64,000 nucleotides of DNA. Origin: Kingdonia uniflora (lineage: Eukaryota > Streptophyta > Magnoliopsida > Ranunculales > Circaeasteraceae). The stretch is from positions 2,108,001 through 2,172,000 of the forward strand of contig JACGCM010001272.1 in the NCBI GenBank assembly GCA_014058105.1, given 5' to 3'. The position numbers and the translations under genes are program-made. This document shows, piece after piece, positions 1 through 10,869 of the stretch. Within the stretch, counting starts at the first letter, position 1, and each line of letters begins with the position of its first letter. The notes under the pieces were generated by a model. That model worked only from the letters and a program-made list of their open reading frames with translations, searched no databases and had not been told where the DNA came from.

Positions 1-1215
1 CGATCGAAATTGGGGGTGATGAAGAGGAGGACGACGATTGGCGAAAGCCCTTCCTTGCCTACCTTGGTACCGACGATAAATGCGATGGGCCCCTTACATT
101 AGATTCAAAAGAGCGCCGGTAGTTAATCAAAAACTTGAAGCACTATACAGGTCAAAATAGACAGAATGCTTAGAGTTTTACATGAAGGGACTTGTGGCTC
201 CCATACCGCAGGTTGATCACTTACTAACAGGGCAATTACACGAGTATTCTGGTCAGGCATGTACAAGCAAGCAGAAGTGTACTCACGTAAATACGGCATA
301 TGTCAACGACATAGACACATGATTCGTTCCCCTACGCTTGAACTATATGTAAGCAAGGTGTTCTGGCCATTCAAGCGGTGGGTACTCGATCTCATTGGAG
401 AATTTCTCAATACTCCAGGTAACCGACGATACTTACTCATAGTAACAAATTAATTTTTAAAATGGTTGGATGCAGTTCCACTCTGTCAAACTAGAGAAGA
501 AGATGTCATCTCTTTTATCTGGGAATACATCATCAAACGGTTTGTATGCCCTCACCTGATTTGAATCGATAATATGCCCCAATTTGTTGGTGATAAAGTC
601 GTAGCCTTCCTCAACAAACACAACATCATCCACTCACCATCCAATCCCTTTTACCCTCAAGGCAACGGTCAAGCTGAATTCACAAACAAACCCATCATGG
701 ATGGACTTAAGAAAAGGCTTCAATCACAGAAAAAAGAAAACTGGATATGAGAGCTTCATCATGTTTTATAGGCATACCGTACTACTCCACGTCAATCAAT
801 CAGCTGTACCCCATTCCTCCTCGTCCATGGCACAGAAGTAGTTATTCCAACAGAATACCACCATCTAATCAAAGATCATGAGCTTACCGATGAAGAAAAT
901 AAGTTTGAACTGGCCTACAATATGAATTAGATTGATGAAACTAGGGAATACGTTATTGCTAACCGAGGTCGATATCGCAATATGTTGGTCATCACGTACA
1001 ATAGAAGAGTTTAAAGCCAAACATTCCTCGTCCTCAGAGAAATCTCTCAACACAAAAATGAGGCCCACGCTGGAAAACTGGCAGAAAATTGGGAAGGTCC
1101 ATTCCTCATCATTGGTCGAATTAGTCTGGGATTATATTATCTCATAACGGATCAAGGAGTTTGTATACCAAATCTATGGAATATTAGGCGACTGAAATGG
1201 TACTATCGTTAAGTC
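1..1215 (+). pseudogene. Tat-lineage Ty3/gypsy integrase remnant
   Basis: This is the pol C-terminus of a Ty3/gypsy retrotransposon, entering from beyond the window edge. The opening bases read as the acidic DDDW segment that lies between RNase H and integrase in Tat pol. An HHCC-like zinc region follows near 185-320, where CQRH is kept but the preceding Cys reads as Tyr. The core keeps its three acidic positions: Asp in LDLIGEF near 390, Asp in RIDN near 568, and Glu in NGQAEF near 675. Many stops and frame changes interrupt it, for example TAG inside LxAYRTTP near 768. The chromodomain-like tail ends at about 1210. Known of the family: integrase joins element cDNA to host DNA. This copy cannot work. 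It resembles the integrase at 39155-40383 but is a separate insertion. Confidence 0.85.
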
Positions 1216-2962
1216 CTTCACTTCTTCACTTCAACATCTCGTTATTTCTATTCCAAAAGGTAGATTTCATCCCATAACATATGCATTATATTTTATTCAA
1301 TGAAAACTTCTAAGTTTTTTCCCCATATTACTCTCTATATTACATAGATTAAAGCAAAGGTAATACTTGTAATGGCCTAATTCTGTAAGCTTGAAATGGC
1401 TTAAAACTAGCTCTTACACCAATGTTCCTGTGACAAAAACTAATATAAGATAAGAAATAACCCAAGTAATTTAGCATGGAAAATCTCTGAATAAGCAAAA
1501 AACCATGACCTCGAGTTGAGGGTTTTAGTAATAGTAACATTTATTGCTTGGGGCTGATATCTTATTACAAATGATTTTTCGAACTAAAAATACTTGATCT
1601 TGTAAATAGGAATTTTAGTGTTTTGAGAATCTAGAAAATATAGTTTTCTTGGTGATTCCTCATATATTTTTCTGGTCCCTATCTCTTCTGGACTTTTTCT
1701 TTATATAAGCCTTGCCCGCAATACGTTATCATGTTAAAGCTCATTCTCCGAATATTGTGGCAAGTTGCGGTTGACTGAATAACTATAGAGTTCGTGAGAG
1801 ACAGGTATCTTTGACTTGCTCATGCTTTTCTATTACGCTCGACCCACGTTCTTCATCAGCTCATTGTATAGGTGTTAATACTGACTGTTTATGTCACGTG
1901 TGAGTTGCATAAGTCTGATATGGAGGCATTTCAAACTAAACATAGTTTGAATTGAGTTAGATCGAGGGATAGGTCCCTACAATTTCCCCCTCACAACTAA
2001 AGTTACGAATGGCTTTAGTTGAGAAAGAATCTGAGGTTATACAGGTTTTCAAAATTTAAAAAGGAAGTATTAATGGTGATTTGGCTGTATGGAAAATGTG
2101 TATATTTTTATGAAAGGATGTTTGTGCATTAAATGATGATGGGAATATTGATGTACACGATGCTTGGGGTTCTGAGAGTTGTCCATTTTGAATAATGATG
2201 CTTGGGAAATGTACCTATACTTTAAATATTAGGGTTATATAAATAGTACCTGTACTAAGTATCTTGGCAAAGTACGTTGTTTGTTAAAAAATTCTCTGGA
2301 AGTCTATTCGCACAATGGTGAAGACCTAGAGAATGGCTTACGAAAGGAGAGTCTTTATTAAGATGCAAAAGTTTAAGATGAGGTATTTTAGTGAGCAGTC
2401 CTTGGAAATGCCCACCCCTATTCGTGTTCCTCTGACGTATTAGGGTATGTCGGAAGAAGAAGTAGCTAAAGTTGAAGATGACTTTTACTGTATGTGGAAA
2501 TTTTATTACGTTACCTTGACAGGCGAACAACATTGGAGGTATCTCCACATCCTTGCGGAAGACAAGGTTGAGGAGACAGATGCAGGGATTGGCGTAACTG
2601 TGGGGCAGTTTTACCGATGTCTTGCGTAAGATTGGATTCTAAGGTCGAGTCCCTCTTCATTTTCACCAACTCTTCGATGGTGGTGGTTATAGAGGAGGTG
2701 ACGAAGACGAAGAATAAAAGTGAGCTTCTACACCATCATCGTTTCTTGGCTCTAAGAAGACCTTCTATTTGAAGAGTTGGTTCAAGCACTGATTCTTTCT
2801 AATTTCATACTCAGACTTCTTCCAAATCCAGTTTTTGGTCAGTACAAGATGGTGTGAAAGAAGAAGGACGTTTGGTAGCTTCTGATGCCTATTTTTTTTC
2901 AAAAGATTCTTTGAGTAAAACATCACTGAAGTCAGATGAACTGAAGGATTTGTTAAGTACTT
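1216..2962. other. No recognisable gene; decayed repeat-like DNA
   Basis: This AT-rich stretch follows the integrase remnant and probably contains untranslated and LTR sequence of Tat elements. I could not pair any LTR. A short open frame at 2447-2629 on + (60 codons, acidic start) resembles nothing I know and has no supporting context. Confidence 0.5.
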
Positions 2963-3149
2963 GAAAGACTTATTATCTGTAAAGTACTTAATTTTAGAGT
3001 ACCTGAAAGACTTGTTATCTGTAAAGTACCTAATTTTGGAGTACCTGACAGACTTATTATCTGTAAAGTACCTGATTTCGGAGTACCTGAAAGACTTATT
3101 ATCTATAAAGTATCTGAATTTAGAGTACCTAAAAGACTTATTATCTGTA
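2963..3149 (+). repeat. 42-bp minisatellite, about 4.5 copies
   Basis: Units start at 2963, 3005, 3047 and 3089, with a partial unit from 3131. Each unit carries GAAAGACTTATTATCTGTAA then AGTACxTxATTTxxGAGTACCT. The period is a multiple of three and one frame stays open, giving a 14-residue repeat of the type KDLLSVKYLILEYL. The sharp end at a TAA and the lack of an upstream coding region suggest a tandem repeat and not a gene. Confidence 0.9.
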
Positions 3150-3644
3150 ATTTAAATTTGAGCTTAATAAAATATGGTTTATCCAAACTCTGCGTTAATA
3201 TATATAGAATAACTCTTGAAATTGAGCTAGGAGTAATTCAATAATTTGCGAATAGAGGATGAAAAATTTTAGATAAGATTGGACATATAAAGTATTTTAT
3301 GGTATTCGAGTTGTAAAAGAAGTGTAAGAATTTGTTTTCAAACTAAATAACTTAAAATTATCGGGGGGGTTAACTATAGGAGAATTTGAATATACAGGAA
3401 TTGGAAATTTAAGCTCAGGGAGGTCGCTCCGAAATATTGGGTAATAAAATTAATAAGTTTGAGATGGAGTAGGTCGAATTTATTAAAGTCGATGTGGATA
3501 AATAAGTTCAAATAAATTTGCTCAGGATTTTTGGGTATTCAGTTATGATAGAATCAGAATAAAAATACGAATTATGGGGGATTTGAAGTAATCTAGAATA
3601 CTACATAAATAGGGGAAAAGAGCTTTAATCTAGTGGAAGAAATA
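3150..3644. other. AT-rich spacer, nothing recognised
   Basis: No open frame of note, RNA gene or repeat boundary was seen between the minisatellite and the orphan open frame that follows. Confidence 0.5.
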
Positions 3645-3990
3645 GAAATGGTATGGACTCGATCTGAGAGAATTTGTTATACCGTTGGCGTTAAAGATAG
3701 CTAAAGTACGGGAGCGGATTTTTGGATCGTTAAATTATGATGCTAACTTGCCAGTGACCGAGTATCAGTTTGAAGATTTAGATTGGATGGGTAGAGAACT
3801 TGAGTACGGACGTCACTTCTATGAGGAGCTATTCCAAGAAGTGATTGTAGAGCCTTCAGCTCAAAATGAGGCTGTGAGGCTAATTGCTGAAGAAGATATC
3901 AAGTTAGAAGATGAGAGGATTGTTGAAGGTGAACTGATCAGGTATGGCCCCCAAGGACATGAAGGATGTTTTAGGTGTAATTATATGTAA
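3645..3990 (+). CDS. Orphan acidic ORF, unknown
   Basis: The frame is open from just after a stop at about 3642 to TAA at 3988-3990, about 114 codons. It has no convincing ATG near its left end, so it may be an exon or the tail of a decayed frame. The peptide is rich in Glu, Asp and Leu and ends in a short basic, Cys-containing tail (GCFRCNYM). It lies upstream of the plus-strand Tat extra ORF in a region otherwise full of stops. I do not recognise the family. It could be a 5' part of the Tat extra gene, a captured exon, or a chance frame. Confidence 0.3.
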
Positions 3991-4943
3991 GGGAGTGAAT
4001 TGTATTAGTTCAAATAACTGTCAAAGAAATGTAATGTGAATGAAGTTTGAATTTGTCCTCTTTTGATGTAATGTTGTTAATGACTATTGTAAAAAATGAA
4101 TTTAAATATTTTAAAATATTCAGGACTTTAGAAATAATGTTAGCACTTCTATAAGTAGAAGAAGCTAAAAATAGAAAAAAGTAGGCAGCTTTTGATTTTT
4201 TTTTTCTCTGGTACATTGCTGGGAAAGTTTGATTGCGTACAAGTGTTGAGTCATCATGAGTATGGAAAGGTCAGCAGGAGATTTGGAAATGAGAGATAAA
4301 AATATATTTAAATATAGGGTAGGGGCAATGATGGGAAGGTATTTTCACCGAAATGGTGCAAGACGTCTGACACTGAGTGTGAAAGGGATGCCTCGGTTCT
4401 AAAACTAAGGGCGGCTCATACGAGGCCCAATAACTGCCAGTAGTTAGAGAAAAAAAATATAAATAATGCTTCATCTTCTTCATTCAAACATTTATCAACT
4501 TCTAAAAGCTTGGAGAGCAGCGAGAGAGGGAAGAATAAAAATAGCAGAGAACTTTGTGAGAGATTGATCGAGAGTGATCAACAATTAAAGTGTGAGAGAG
4601 TTGCAGAGACTAAGTCTGAAGGTAGTTATATAGCAGTGTTGTAAGGGAAGGATTTGGCACTGCATCAAATACATATTTTAATATCAAAGGTTAGTAGATG
4701 ATTTGTGACAATGTGAATGTGTTTCTTATGAAAATCATTTTTTATGGAATTCAAATCTAAAAATTACTATTATAATAATCTATAAAAATCTATTTGATAT
4801 ATTTATAAAATAAGATTTAAAAGATATATTTATGTAGGTTATGTATATGTAAAAGATAATGCTAGAATACCTGGACCTGTATGTAGGTCGAGTGTGAGGA
4901 GTTTTGTACAGGATCAAACTTCATCTATAGAGTTTTAGTTGGT
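3991..4943. other. Leader/promoter-like region before Tat extra ORF
   Basis: No coding region. A TATA-like box (4458-4465) is followed by a purine-rich leader and a possible intron around 4690-4880. This arrangement fits a promoter and 5' leader for the plus-strand extra ORF that begins near 4944. Confidence 0.35.
4458..4465 (+). promoter_or_regulatory. Candidate TATA box (TATAAATA)
   Basis: TATAAATA is followed within about 40 bases by a CT-rich stretch and then a purine-rich leader, as in plant promoters. It lies about 480 bases upstream of the first ATG of the Tat extra ORF. Position and sequence are the only evidence. Confidence 0.35.
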
Positions 4944-5107
4944 ATGGAGACTTCAGTTGTTAGTGAGGCGTCAACCTCAGGTCAATCGGTTGAGTCCAGT
5001 TTTATGTAAGATCAAACCTCATCTGTAGAGTTGTAGTTGGTATGGAGACTTCAGCTGTTAATGAGACGTCATACTCTGGTCGATCGGTTGAGTCCGACAA
5101 TATAGAA
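4912..5107 (+). repeat. 98-bp tandem duplication at ORF start
   Basis: Two neighbouring copies start at 4912 and 5010 with GATCAAAC. Each includes GGTATGGAGACTTCAG and CGGTTGAGTCC. The duplication repeats the presumed start codon and first codons of the Tat extra ORF, so two candidate starts lie 98 bases apart. Because 98 is not a multiple of three, it also shifts the frame. Confidence 0.8.
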
Positions 5108-8020
5108 TCTGATAGGGAGGATGAAGTAGGAGTTGTTCAATTCCAAATTTTCCTAGAAAATTGGTATCCTATTCTCTGAATTCTGGTGTGTTTAGAGAGT
5201 TTTGTAAAGCCAAAGCTTCTGTAGGGGGAAGATAGGATAATTTTGTATAACATGTCGGTAGGTAGTTTAGAAGTTGTATTGTAGGATCTAGGAAGAACAT
5301 TTCTTTTTGTTGGCTGATTTGGAGAAGGATAAATTAGATAGGGGTTTAGAAGAATCAATCTCCTTAAAGTATTATGACGGGAATGTCCAGGGCGACTTGG
5401 AAGAAGGTGTTCTATGTTACCGGTCTCAATTAGAGTATGGGTTGAGTCTGCCCCTTAGCAATCTTGCGAAAGGGATTGTGAACATCATTGGGGCATGTCT
5501 TATTCAGTTGAACGGGAACATGTAGGAGGTAATAAATGTCTGTGAATTTTTGAATAAGTTATAGAAGGAGGATGAGGTTAAGAGGAGGATATCTCCCAAA
5601 GATGTTTTGCAGTTTTATGGTATGAAAAACTATTCTACAAGTAGAGGGGCATACTTTTTTGTGAGTATGACTCGACCTCTTTTCTTTAATCTGAATTCAG
5701 CAGGTCGAATGTGGAATGATAATATAATATGGGTGAAGGGTAATTGCCTTCAAAGAGATGATGAATAACCCATGGAACTTCTGTGCAGAACTGTGAAACA
5801 AAATAAGTATTACAATGTATAATATATAATATTGAAATGTTGAAATTGTATGTTGTTTTGTTGGTGATAATGAGTTGTTGTTTGACAGGTCCTAAATCGA
5901 AGGTGACAAGGAAGAAGTCCCAGTTAGATACTGTTGCCCAGGAAGGGATTGAGCTCGAGGCTTTTTTGGAAGAATTTGGCATTAGCAGAAAGAAACATGC
6001 TAACAGCCAGTCTGAGAAAGTTCAAAAGTCACAAACAATGAGGCTAATGACAGGTTTTGGTGGCAAGAAGAAGAGGAGAGAAGATAGAGAGAGACGAGTG
6101 GTCTTGCCAAAGGCCTCGAAAGTGGACTTTGCAGATGTGCCGAAGTCTACTATATTAAGTAAGTTAGCTCTGACATTTCCAAAGAAGAGGATGTTAAAGT
6201 GTGACTCATCCTCCAGTACCACAGGGGGTAGTGAAGTCGAGGGAGAGGTGAAGAAGAGAAGGACAGATCCTTCTTCTGAAATGATTGGGGCAAAGATCAT
6301 AGAGAATCGACCTGGTATAGAAGGCAAGCTAAAAGAGGTGGAGGAAAGGGCAACGTTTGCAGCTCGCAATGGTGAAGAGGAGATGAGCAAAATGGTAAGC
6401 TTGATGGTTTGAATATATGTTAAATTTTGTATGATGATTCGAGCCAACAATGTGGACGATGTTGTTGTGTTTTTGTTGACTGCTCGTTTGATAAAGGGGA
6501 TCTGCCTCAAGATGGAGGAGGAGAAAGCCAAGCTCGATAAGGGGAAGGCTAAGCTCAAGAAGAAGGTAGCTCGCTTGAAAGCTGAGTTGGTTAGGGAAGG
6601 AAAGCGACTGGACTCCTTGAAGACATCTCAAGAGGTGGAGATCAACGAGCTGACAGCGAAAGCGGGAAAGAATTTGGGGGAGGTGGTAATCCAACGTGAT
6701 AGACTTGGGTGTCACCTCCTAAAAATGGGGTACTCCAAAACTGAGGTAAATGATATTATAGCGAACACCTATATTGAGGAGGAGGAAGATGACAAGGCAG
6801 AAGATGTCACAGTCGGAGTCTTAGACGGGTTAGATGGTGTCTCTCCCCAAATGGTGCGAGACAACCAAAGGGATGAGAATGAGCATCCATAGGAAGGGAA
6901 CGTGAAGGTAGAGTAGAATGTTGACTCTATGATTGTGTGATTATGAAGGGTTTGATATGTTATAATTTAAGGGGACATTGTTTGTTGGATAGACTTTTGT
7001 AGGATAAGATGTGTTTGTAAACCTTATTGTAGGAACCTAAGGGCATGCACCTCAGAATAAAAGAATTAGAGAATGAGCTTGCTAAGGAGAAAGATGCCTC
7101 AGCGTCCCTGCTGTCTTCGCAAGCGGTGCTACAGGTTAGAAAAGAATCATAAATATTTTACTTGTATGCTTCATTACTTTAGAGCTACAAAGTAAAAAAT
7201 TTGAGTGTAGAGAAAGACCAAAAACTTGCTATCAGTTTAGGGGCAATGGCACTCAAATGTGTATAGATGATATCAAAGTGTTGAAAAATTTAGAATGTAA
7301 AGAATGTGTACTTTAGAATTGAAAGTATATGTTTTTGTTCACCAAATTGAGATCATACTTCAACCTAAAGTTTAGAAGTAGTTTCTCATTGTAGATGCCA
7401 AAATAATAGAAATTTCGTTAGAAATAAGATGTATGTATTGAGTGAGTGTCCTGAATCAAACTTGATATATTGTATCTGTGATGTGTAGGTCAAATTGGAG
7501 TCAGCTCATTTAGGCAAAGAAGACACACGCCAATATAACCAAGAGTTTGCTACGGAGTTTGATAGAATGAGAGAGGCAAATAAAGATAGGAAAAATCAAC
7601 ATGTAAAGGTACATTTCAAGTTCATTGAGGCAACTCAAACCATTAATGACCTTACTAGAAAGATCGAGGAGAAGAATACCAAAATTAGTAAGGGGTAAAA
7701 GAACTCGCAGAGGCGAAGGAAAAGGTAGCAAAACTCAAAAGCTAGAATGATGCACTGATGGTAAAGAGTAAGGAGGCTGACATGGCTCGATACCGTGTAA
7801 AGATGTTAGAAATATCAGAGAAAGAGTTACGTCATTTTGTGGCTTGTCTAAAGGACCAAATGATCAGCAAAATGAATGAACAGGAGAAGACTCAAGCTGA
7901 TCTAGAGCGAACTGGAGCGATTGAAGAAAAAAATAGTTGAGAAAGATAGCGAGCTGAAGAGAGCTCAAGATGACCTATCTAACTCTGAAGTTGCGGTTGA
8001 GCAGTTAACTGGGAGAATAC
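4944..8020 (+). pseudogene. Tat extra ORF (Transposase_28-like), decayed
   Basis: This is a remnant of the extra gene found between pol and the 3' LTR in plant Tat elements, whose protein matches the family called putative gypsy-type transposon (Transposase_28). The N-terminal part (about 5300-5760) has the family pattern of a Leu-rich segment, a YGMK-type segment and an FF-rich segment. A likely splice acceptor at 5887 leads to a basic, Ser/Lys-rich middle (5889-6410). A long charged coiled-coil follows (6511-6892 and 7495-7960), with an acidic EEEEDD tail at about 6775. Several stops and frameshifts break it. The minus-strand ORF at 40980-43280 is the corresponding gene of another Tat element. 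In that family the ORF is usually antisense to pol, so this copy should belong to a Tat element lying in minus orientation, unlike the integrase at 1-1215. The protein's function is unknown. Confidence 0.65.
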
Positions 8021-8063
8021 ATTTTGTATGTTTGAATTCTAACATATGTATAACAATTTGAAG

Positions 8064-8496
8064 GTTGATGAGAATATCTACAAGTTTGCGAAGAAGGGAT
8101 TAACCCTATCGCAGATCGGTGTAATTCTTCATGATTTACACGGTATCGCTCAGGTCAAGAGTGTTATTGGGAGCAAGAATTTAAGGATTCTTAAATCCCA
8201 TGATGCGTTTTCGCCTTGTTTTGTTAATTAGATTGGATGGGTTTTGTTGTGTTTGTGTTTGTATGATGATGGGTGTTTTGAAATTTTGGATGTGTATTAT
8301 GATTGGTAGGGATTGCACGTGAGATTCCTGAAGATTTGTATCATCTGATTAAGAAGGCTATTGCGATTAGGAAACATTTGGAGAGGAATAAGAAGGATAA
8401 GGATTTTAAGTTCAGGTTGATTTTTGTGGAGAGCAGGATTCATCGCCTTGCTCGTTACTACAAGAGGACCAATAAACTTCCCCCCACCTGGAAATA
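8064..8496 (+). pseudogene. RPS13: Ribosomal protein S13 (uS15) fragment with intron
   Basis: Two exons match cytosolic ribosomal protein S13 of the small subunit. Exon A (8064-8202) begins at the conserved VDENI and runs through [11 protein letters not shown] and HGIAQVKSV. Exon B (8310-8496) covers [18 protein letters not shown] and [12 protein letters not shown] splice acceptor (AAG) precedes exon A, TAG precedes exon B, and GTAAG follows exon B. The donor after exon A reads AT in place of GT, which would block splicing. The first exons (about 30 residues) and the last exon are missing. Retained introns show that this is a DNA-level duplicate and not a processed copy. Flanks are Tat debris on the left and a solo LTR on the right. 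Substitutions such as HD and RE at conserved sites agree with a pseudogene. Confidence 0.92.
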
Positions 8497-8964
8497 GTAA
8501 GTTGCAGTTAACTTTTATTCATCTTCTCATATTGCAATTATTGAGTAAAGGTTGTTAGCCTGTTACAATCTTAACGATGTTTGCTTAATCATATTAGTGT
8601 GAGCATGTGTAATTTATAATATGTGTTAGTAATTGTAAGATGTTTCAACAGTTATGTGAAGAATTTTAACGCGAAAACATGGTCATCGAGCAAACTAGAT
8701 TTGAATAAGAAATGAATAATATACCCATCTGTGTGCTGTGATTGTGAAGCAGTATCTATGATTTGGCGATTTGAACTATTATAAAGAAGCAAAACCTATG
8801 CATTTTTTTTGTTCTATCTTATTTTAAGACGTGACTTTATTATGTGAGATATTGAACCCCGATAAAAATAATATATGACTTTATATTGTGACCCATTAAG
8901 CTAACAAATACTGCAGTCTGATGTAGATAGCCCACAACCTTCGATTTAGCCTTACAAGAATAAT
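8497..8964. other. Intron/flank of the RPS13 fragment, nothing else seen
   Basis: The first part reads as intron sequence after the GTAAG donor of exon B. No last exon of RPS13 was found before the solo LTR. Confidence 0.5.
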
Positions 8965-9820
8965 TGTTAGGATTATGGCTCAAAATAGGGGAAAGTTGTT
9001 CGAAGGAGTGGGGAAGTTGTTCGAACGGCAGAGTTTCAGTTAAAGTAGTTCAAACGAGTCATAAGGTCGTTCGAATGAAAAAGGCTCTATTTGTTTGTTT
9101 CTAAGTTCATTTTGAAGGGGATTTAATCCAAAGCGATGGTTTATCTCATGATGCGTACTTTGGAGATGACCTAATAGAGGGTCTATAAATATAGAATGTG
9201 AGTTCAAAACCTCCCAACACAGTGTCTGAGTTAAAAAGCCTCTGTGAGAGAAACTTGAAATATAGAAGAGATGTAGAGTCTAAGGTAGACCTTATAAAGA
9301 GTTGGTCTTTACAAGGAAGAAGGTGGAGGGTGTAATTCTCTTGGGATTTGATGGTGAGAGGCTAAATACCTTTTGGCTACTAAGAAGATAAATCAATGTA
9401 GAGAGAAGATTAAAAGGGTTTCAAGAAGAAGGTATGCAACATAATTTTTGTTGAGGTAATCTTCGATGTTCTTGATAGATCTCTTATGTTTCTTTTATCT
9501 CTTGTAAATCTATGTGAGGATTATTGCGAGATTAGGGATTTCTATGTTTGTTGGAATCCCTTGAGTGCTTGTAATTAAACTTGGATACATAGTGGATTTC
9601 TAACTTAGTGGGGGGATTAGCCTTATGGTAAACCTCCGGTAAATATTGTACTTTGTGTGCATGTTAATTTTGTTTCTAGTTTCTTGGTAGATTATTTGTA
9701 TGCCATGAGGATAACGGACAAAGCCAAATTGTGAGAGGATGATGTATTCTGCACGTTCACCCCCCAACAATACTCCAAGTCCCATTCTCATTTTATAATA
9801 GAGTTATGATGTAGATAGCC
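8919..9820. repeat. 14-bp direct repeats around the solo LTR
   Basis: TGATGTAGATAGCC occurs at 8919-8932 and again at 9807-9820. The copies lie 32 and 37 bases outside the proposed LTR ends, so they are not its target duplication. Their origin is unknown. They could be the target duplication of an older insertion that carried the LTR. Confidence 0.6.
8965..9769 (+). mobile_element. Probable solo LTR, 805 bp
   Basis: It starts TGTTAGG and ends CCCAACA, the usual LTR termini. Flanking 5-mers are ATAAT (left) and ATACT (right), which match at four of five bases. A TATA-type box (CTATAAATATAG, 9183-9194) has a purine-rich leader after it. The 3' part has the run of a plant LTR U5 (acatagtggatttc, then gtaaacctccgg). 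Four TTCGAA-type motifs lie at 9000-9080. No internal region is present, so recombination between two LTRs probably left it alone. The superfamily is uncertain, with Copia favoured. Confidence 0.5.
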
Positions 9821-10181
9821 ATTCATTCACGTCTTCAAACTTCTTAGAGTAGGACGAAGATGACCCTAAAATCGAAGGTAGATTTTTTTTTCCCACTTAT
9901 TGAGAATATGTTCTATGTCGTAGTGTTCGTGTATAGGCACTTGTATTCATTCCATAATTTAGAACCAGGTATATAATTTAAGTAAACAGTTTAATATCTA
10001 AATCTATAAAGGAAATAACTGAAAACCGGAAATTGTTTAGAAGATATCATAATGATCAAATAGAGAAGAAATGCAAGTGGTTGTTATTTCGTATTTCTAT
10101 CTAACACTAAACACAAAAATATTGGGCTCTTTTCTTTTTGACATTAGATTCTTCTGACCATTTTTCATTGCCTTCACAAAA
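9770..10181. other. Spacer, no gene recognised
   Basis: AT-rich DNA between the solo LTR and the BMS1 fragment. Part of it may be BMS1 intron sequence, since a 3' splice-like run precedes the first recognised exon. Confidence 0.4.
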
Positions 10182-10725
10182 GATGAGATTGAAAATGCTT
10201 CCAAATGGAAAGAACCCTTAGTATAAAGAACTTTCTCGAGACAAAATACCAACCTCATGTAACTTGTGTATGGAAAATCTGTGTCAAATTCGACAAGTTC
10301 TACTGATGAACCTCATTGTAGCGAGGATGAAGAAAGTGACAGTGAGAAATTTTCCAACCAAAAGGAGAAATTAACAAGGTCAGCCTCATCTACTTGTACA
10401 ATGTACTTTTGTTTTTTGTAAAAGTTAAATTTATCTTACTTGTATTATTGATCCTTGATGTTGATCAGAAATCTAGTGATGAAGTAGATGATATTAATGT
10501 CGATGATGAGGAATGTTCAAAATTAACAATTTTCGTTAAACAAAAGAACTGGAAAAGACCTTGTTGAAAGCATTCGTGATCATTTTGTTATCGGAGATTG
10601 GTTTTGGCTGCTCTCAGAGGTCAAACCTCATATGTTACCGGAGAAGACGACTCAGTCTATGGTGAATTTGAAGATCTAGAAAAAGGAGAGATGTATAAGT
10701 TGTACTTGTATGTCGATGGATCTAT
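10182..10725 (+). pseudogene. BMS1: BMS1-like ribosome-biogenesis GTPase fragment
   Basis: The pieces match the middle of BMS1, the nucleolar GTPase required for 40S subunit assembly. Segment one (10182-10378) reads KWKE, then after one extra base RQNTNLM, LVYGKSVSNS and an acidic SEDEESDSE run. A probable intron (10379-10468, GT to AG) separates it from segment two, which holds an acidic stretch, then VESIRDHFVIGDW and, in another frame, ALRGQTSYVTGEDDSVYGEF and EDLEKGE. Stops occur at a likely Glu/Gln site (10222) and in the LM-LV segment. There are at least two frameshifts. GTPase motifs and the rest of the roughly 1100-residue protein are absent. The retained intron shows DNA-level duplication. 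It lies in the same orientation as the RPS13 fragment and just inside a CACTA-like end. Confidence 0.75.
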
Positions 10726-10785
10726 AGCTTAAATCTGTAAGAACAGTCATAGTTTGAGAAGATGATGGTTCGAATCAATTAATTA
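10717..10785 (+). other. Weak tRNA-like segment (A/B box spacing)
   Basis: An A-box-like TAGCTTAAATCTGTAAGAAC begins at 10725 and a B-box-like GGTTCGAATC at 10767, 42 bases apart as in tRNA genes. Stems are poor. It sits just inside the subterminal repeats of a CACTA-like end, as the better tRNA-like sequence at 38730-38797 does. Confidence 0.35.
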
Positions 10786-10869
10786 TTATAGCATAAATAA
10801 AAGTATTACAAATTTTTGTATTGATTATTATTTTTGGCATAATATATTGCAAAATACCTGTAAAATAGA

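Noticed and set aside
2963..3149. Regular repeats that could suggest a CRISPR-like array
   Set aside because: The units are directly adjacent with no unique spacers, and the host is a plant. This is a minisatellite.
6022..6715. Long minus-strand open frames of 128 and 178 codons
   Set aside because: They are shadows of the Lys/Glu-rich plus-strand Tat extra ORF (Leu/Ser/Phe-rich on the other strand).
8919..9820. 14-bp direct repeats as a LINE or SINE target duplication
   Set aside because: No poly-A tail or LINE/SINE body lies next to either repeat. The LTR inside has its own near-matching 5-mers. Origin left open.
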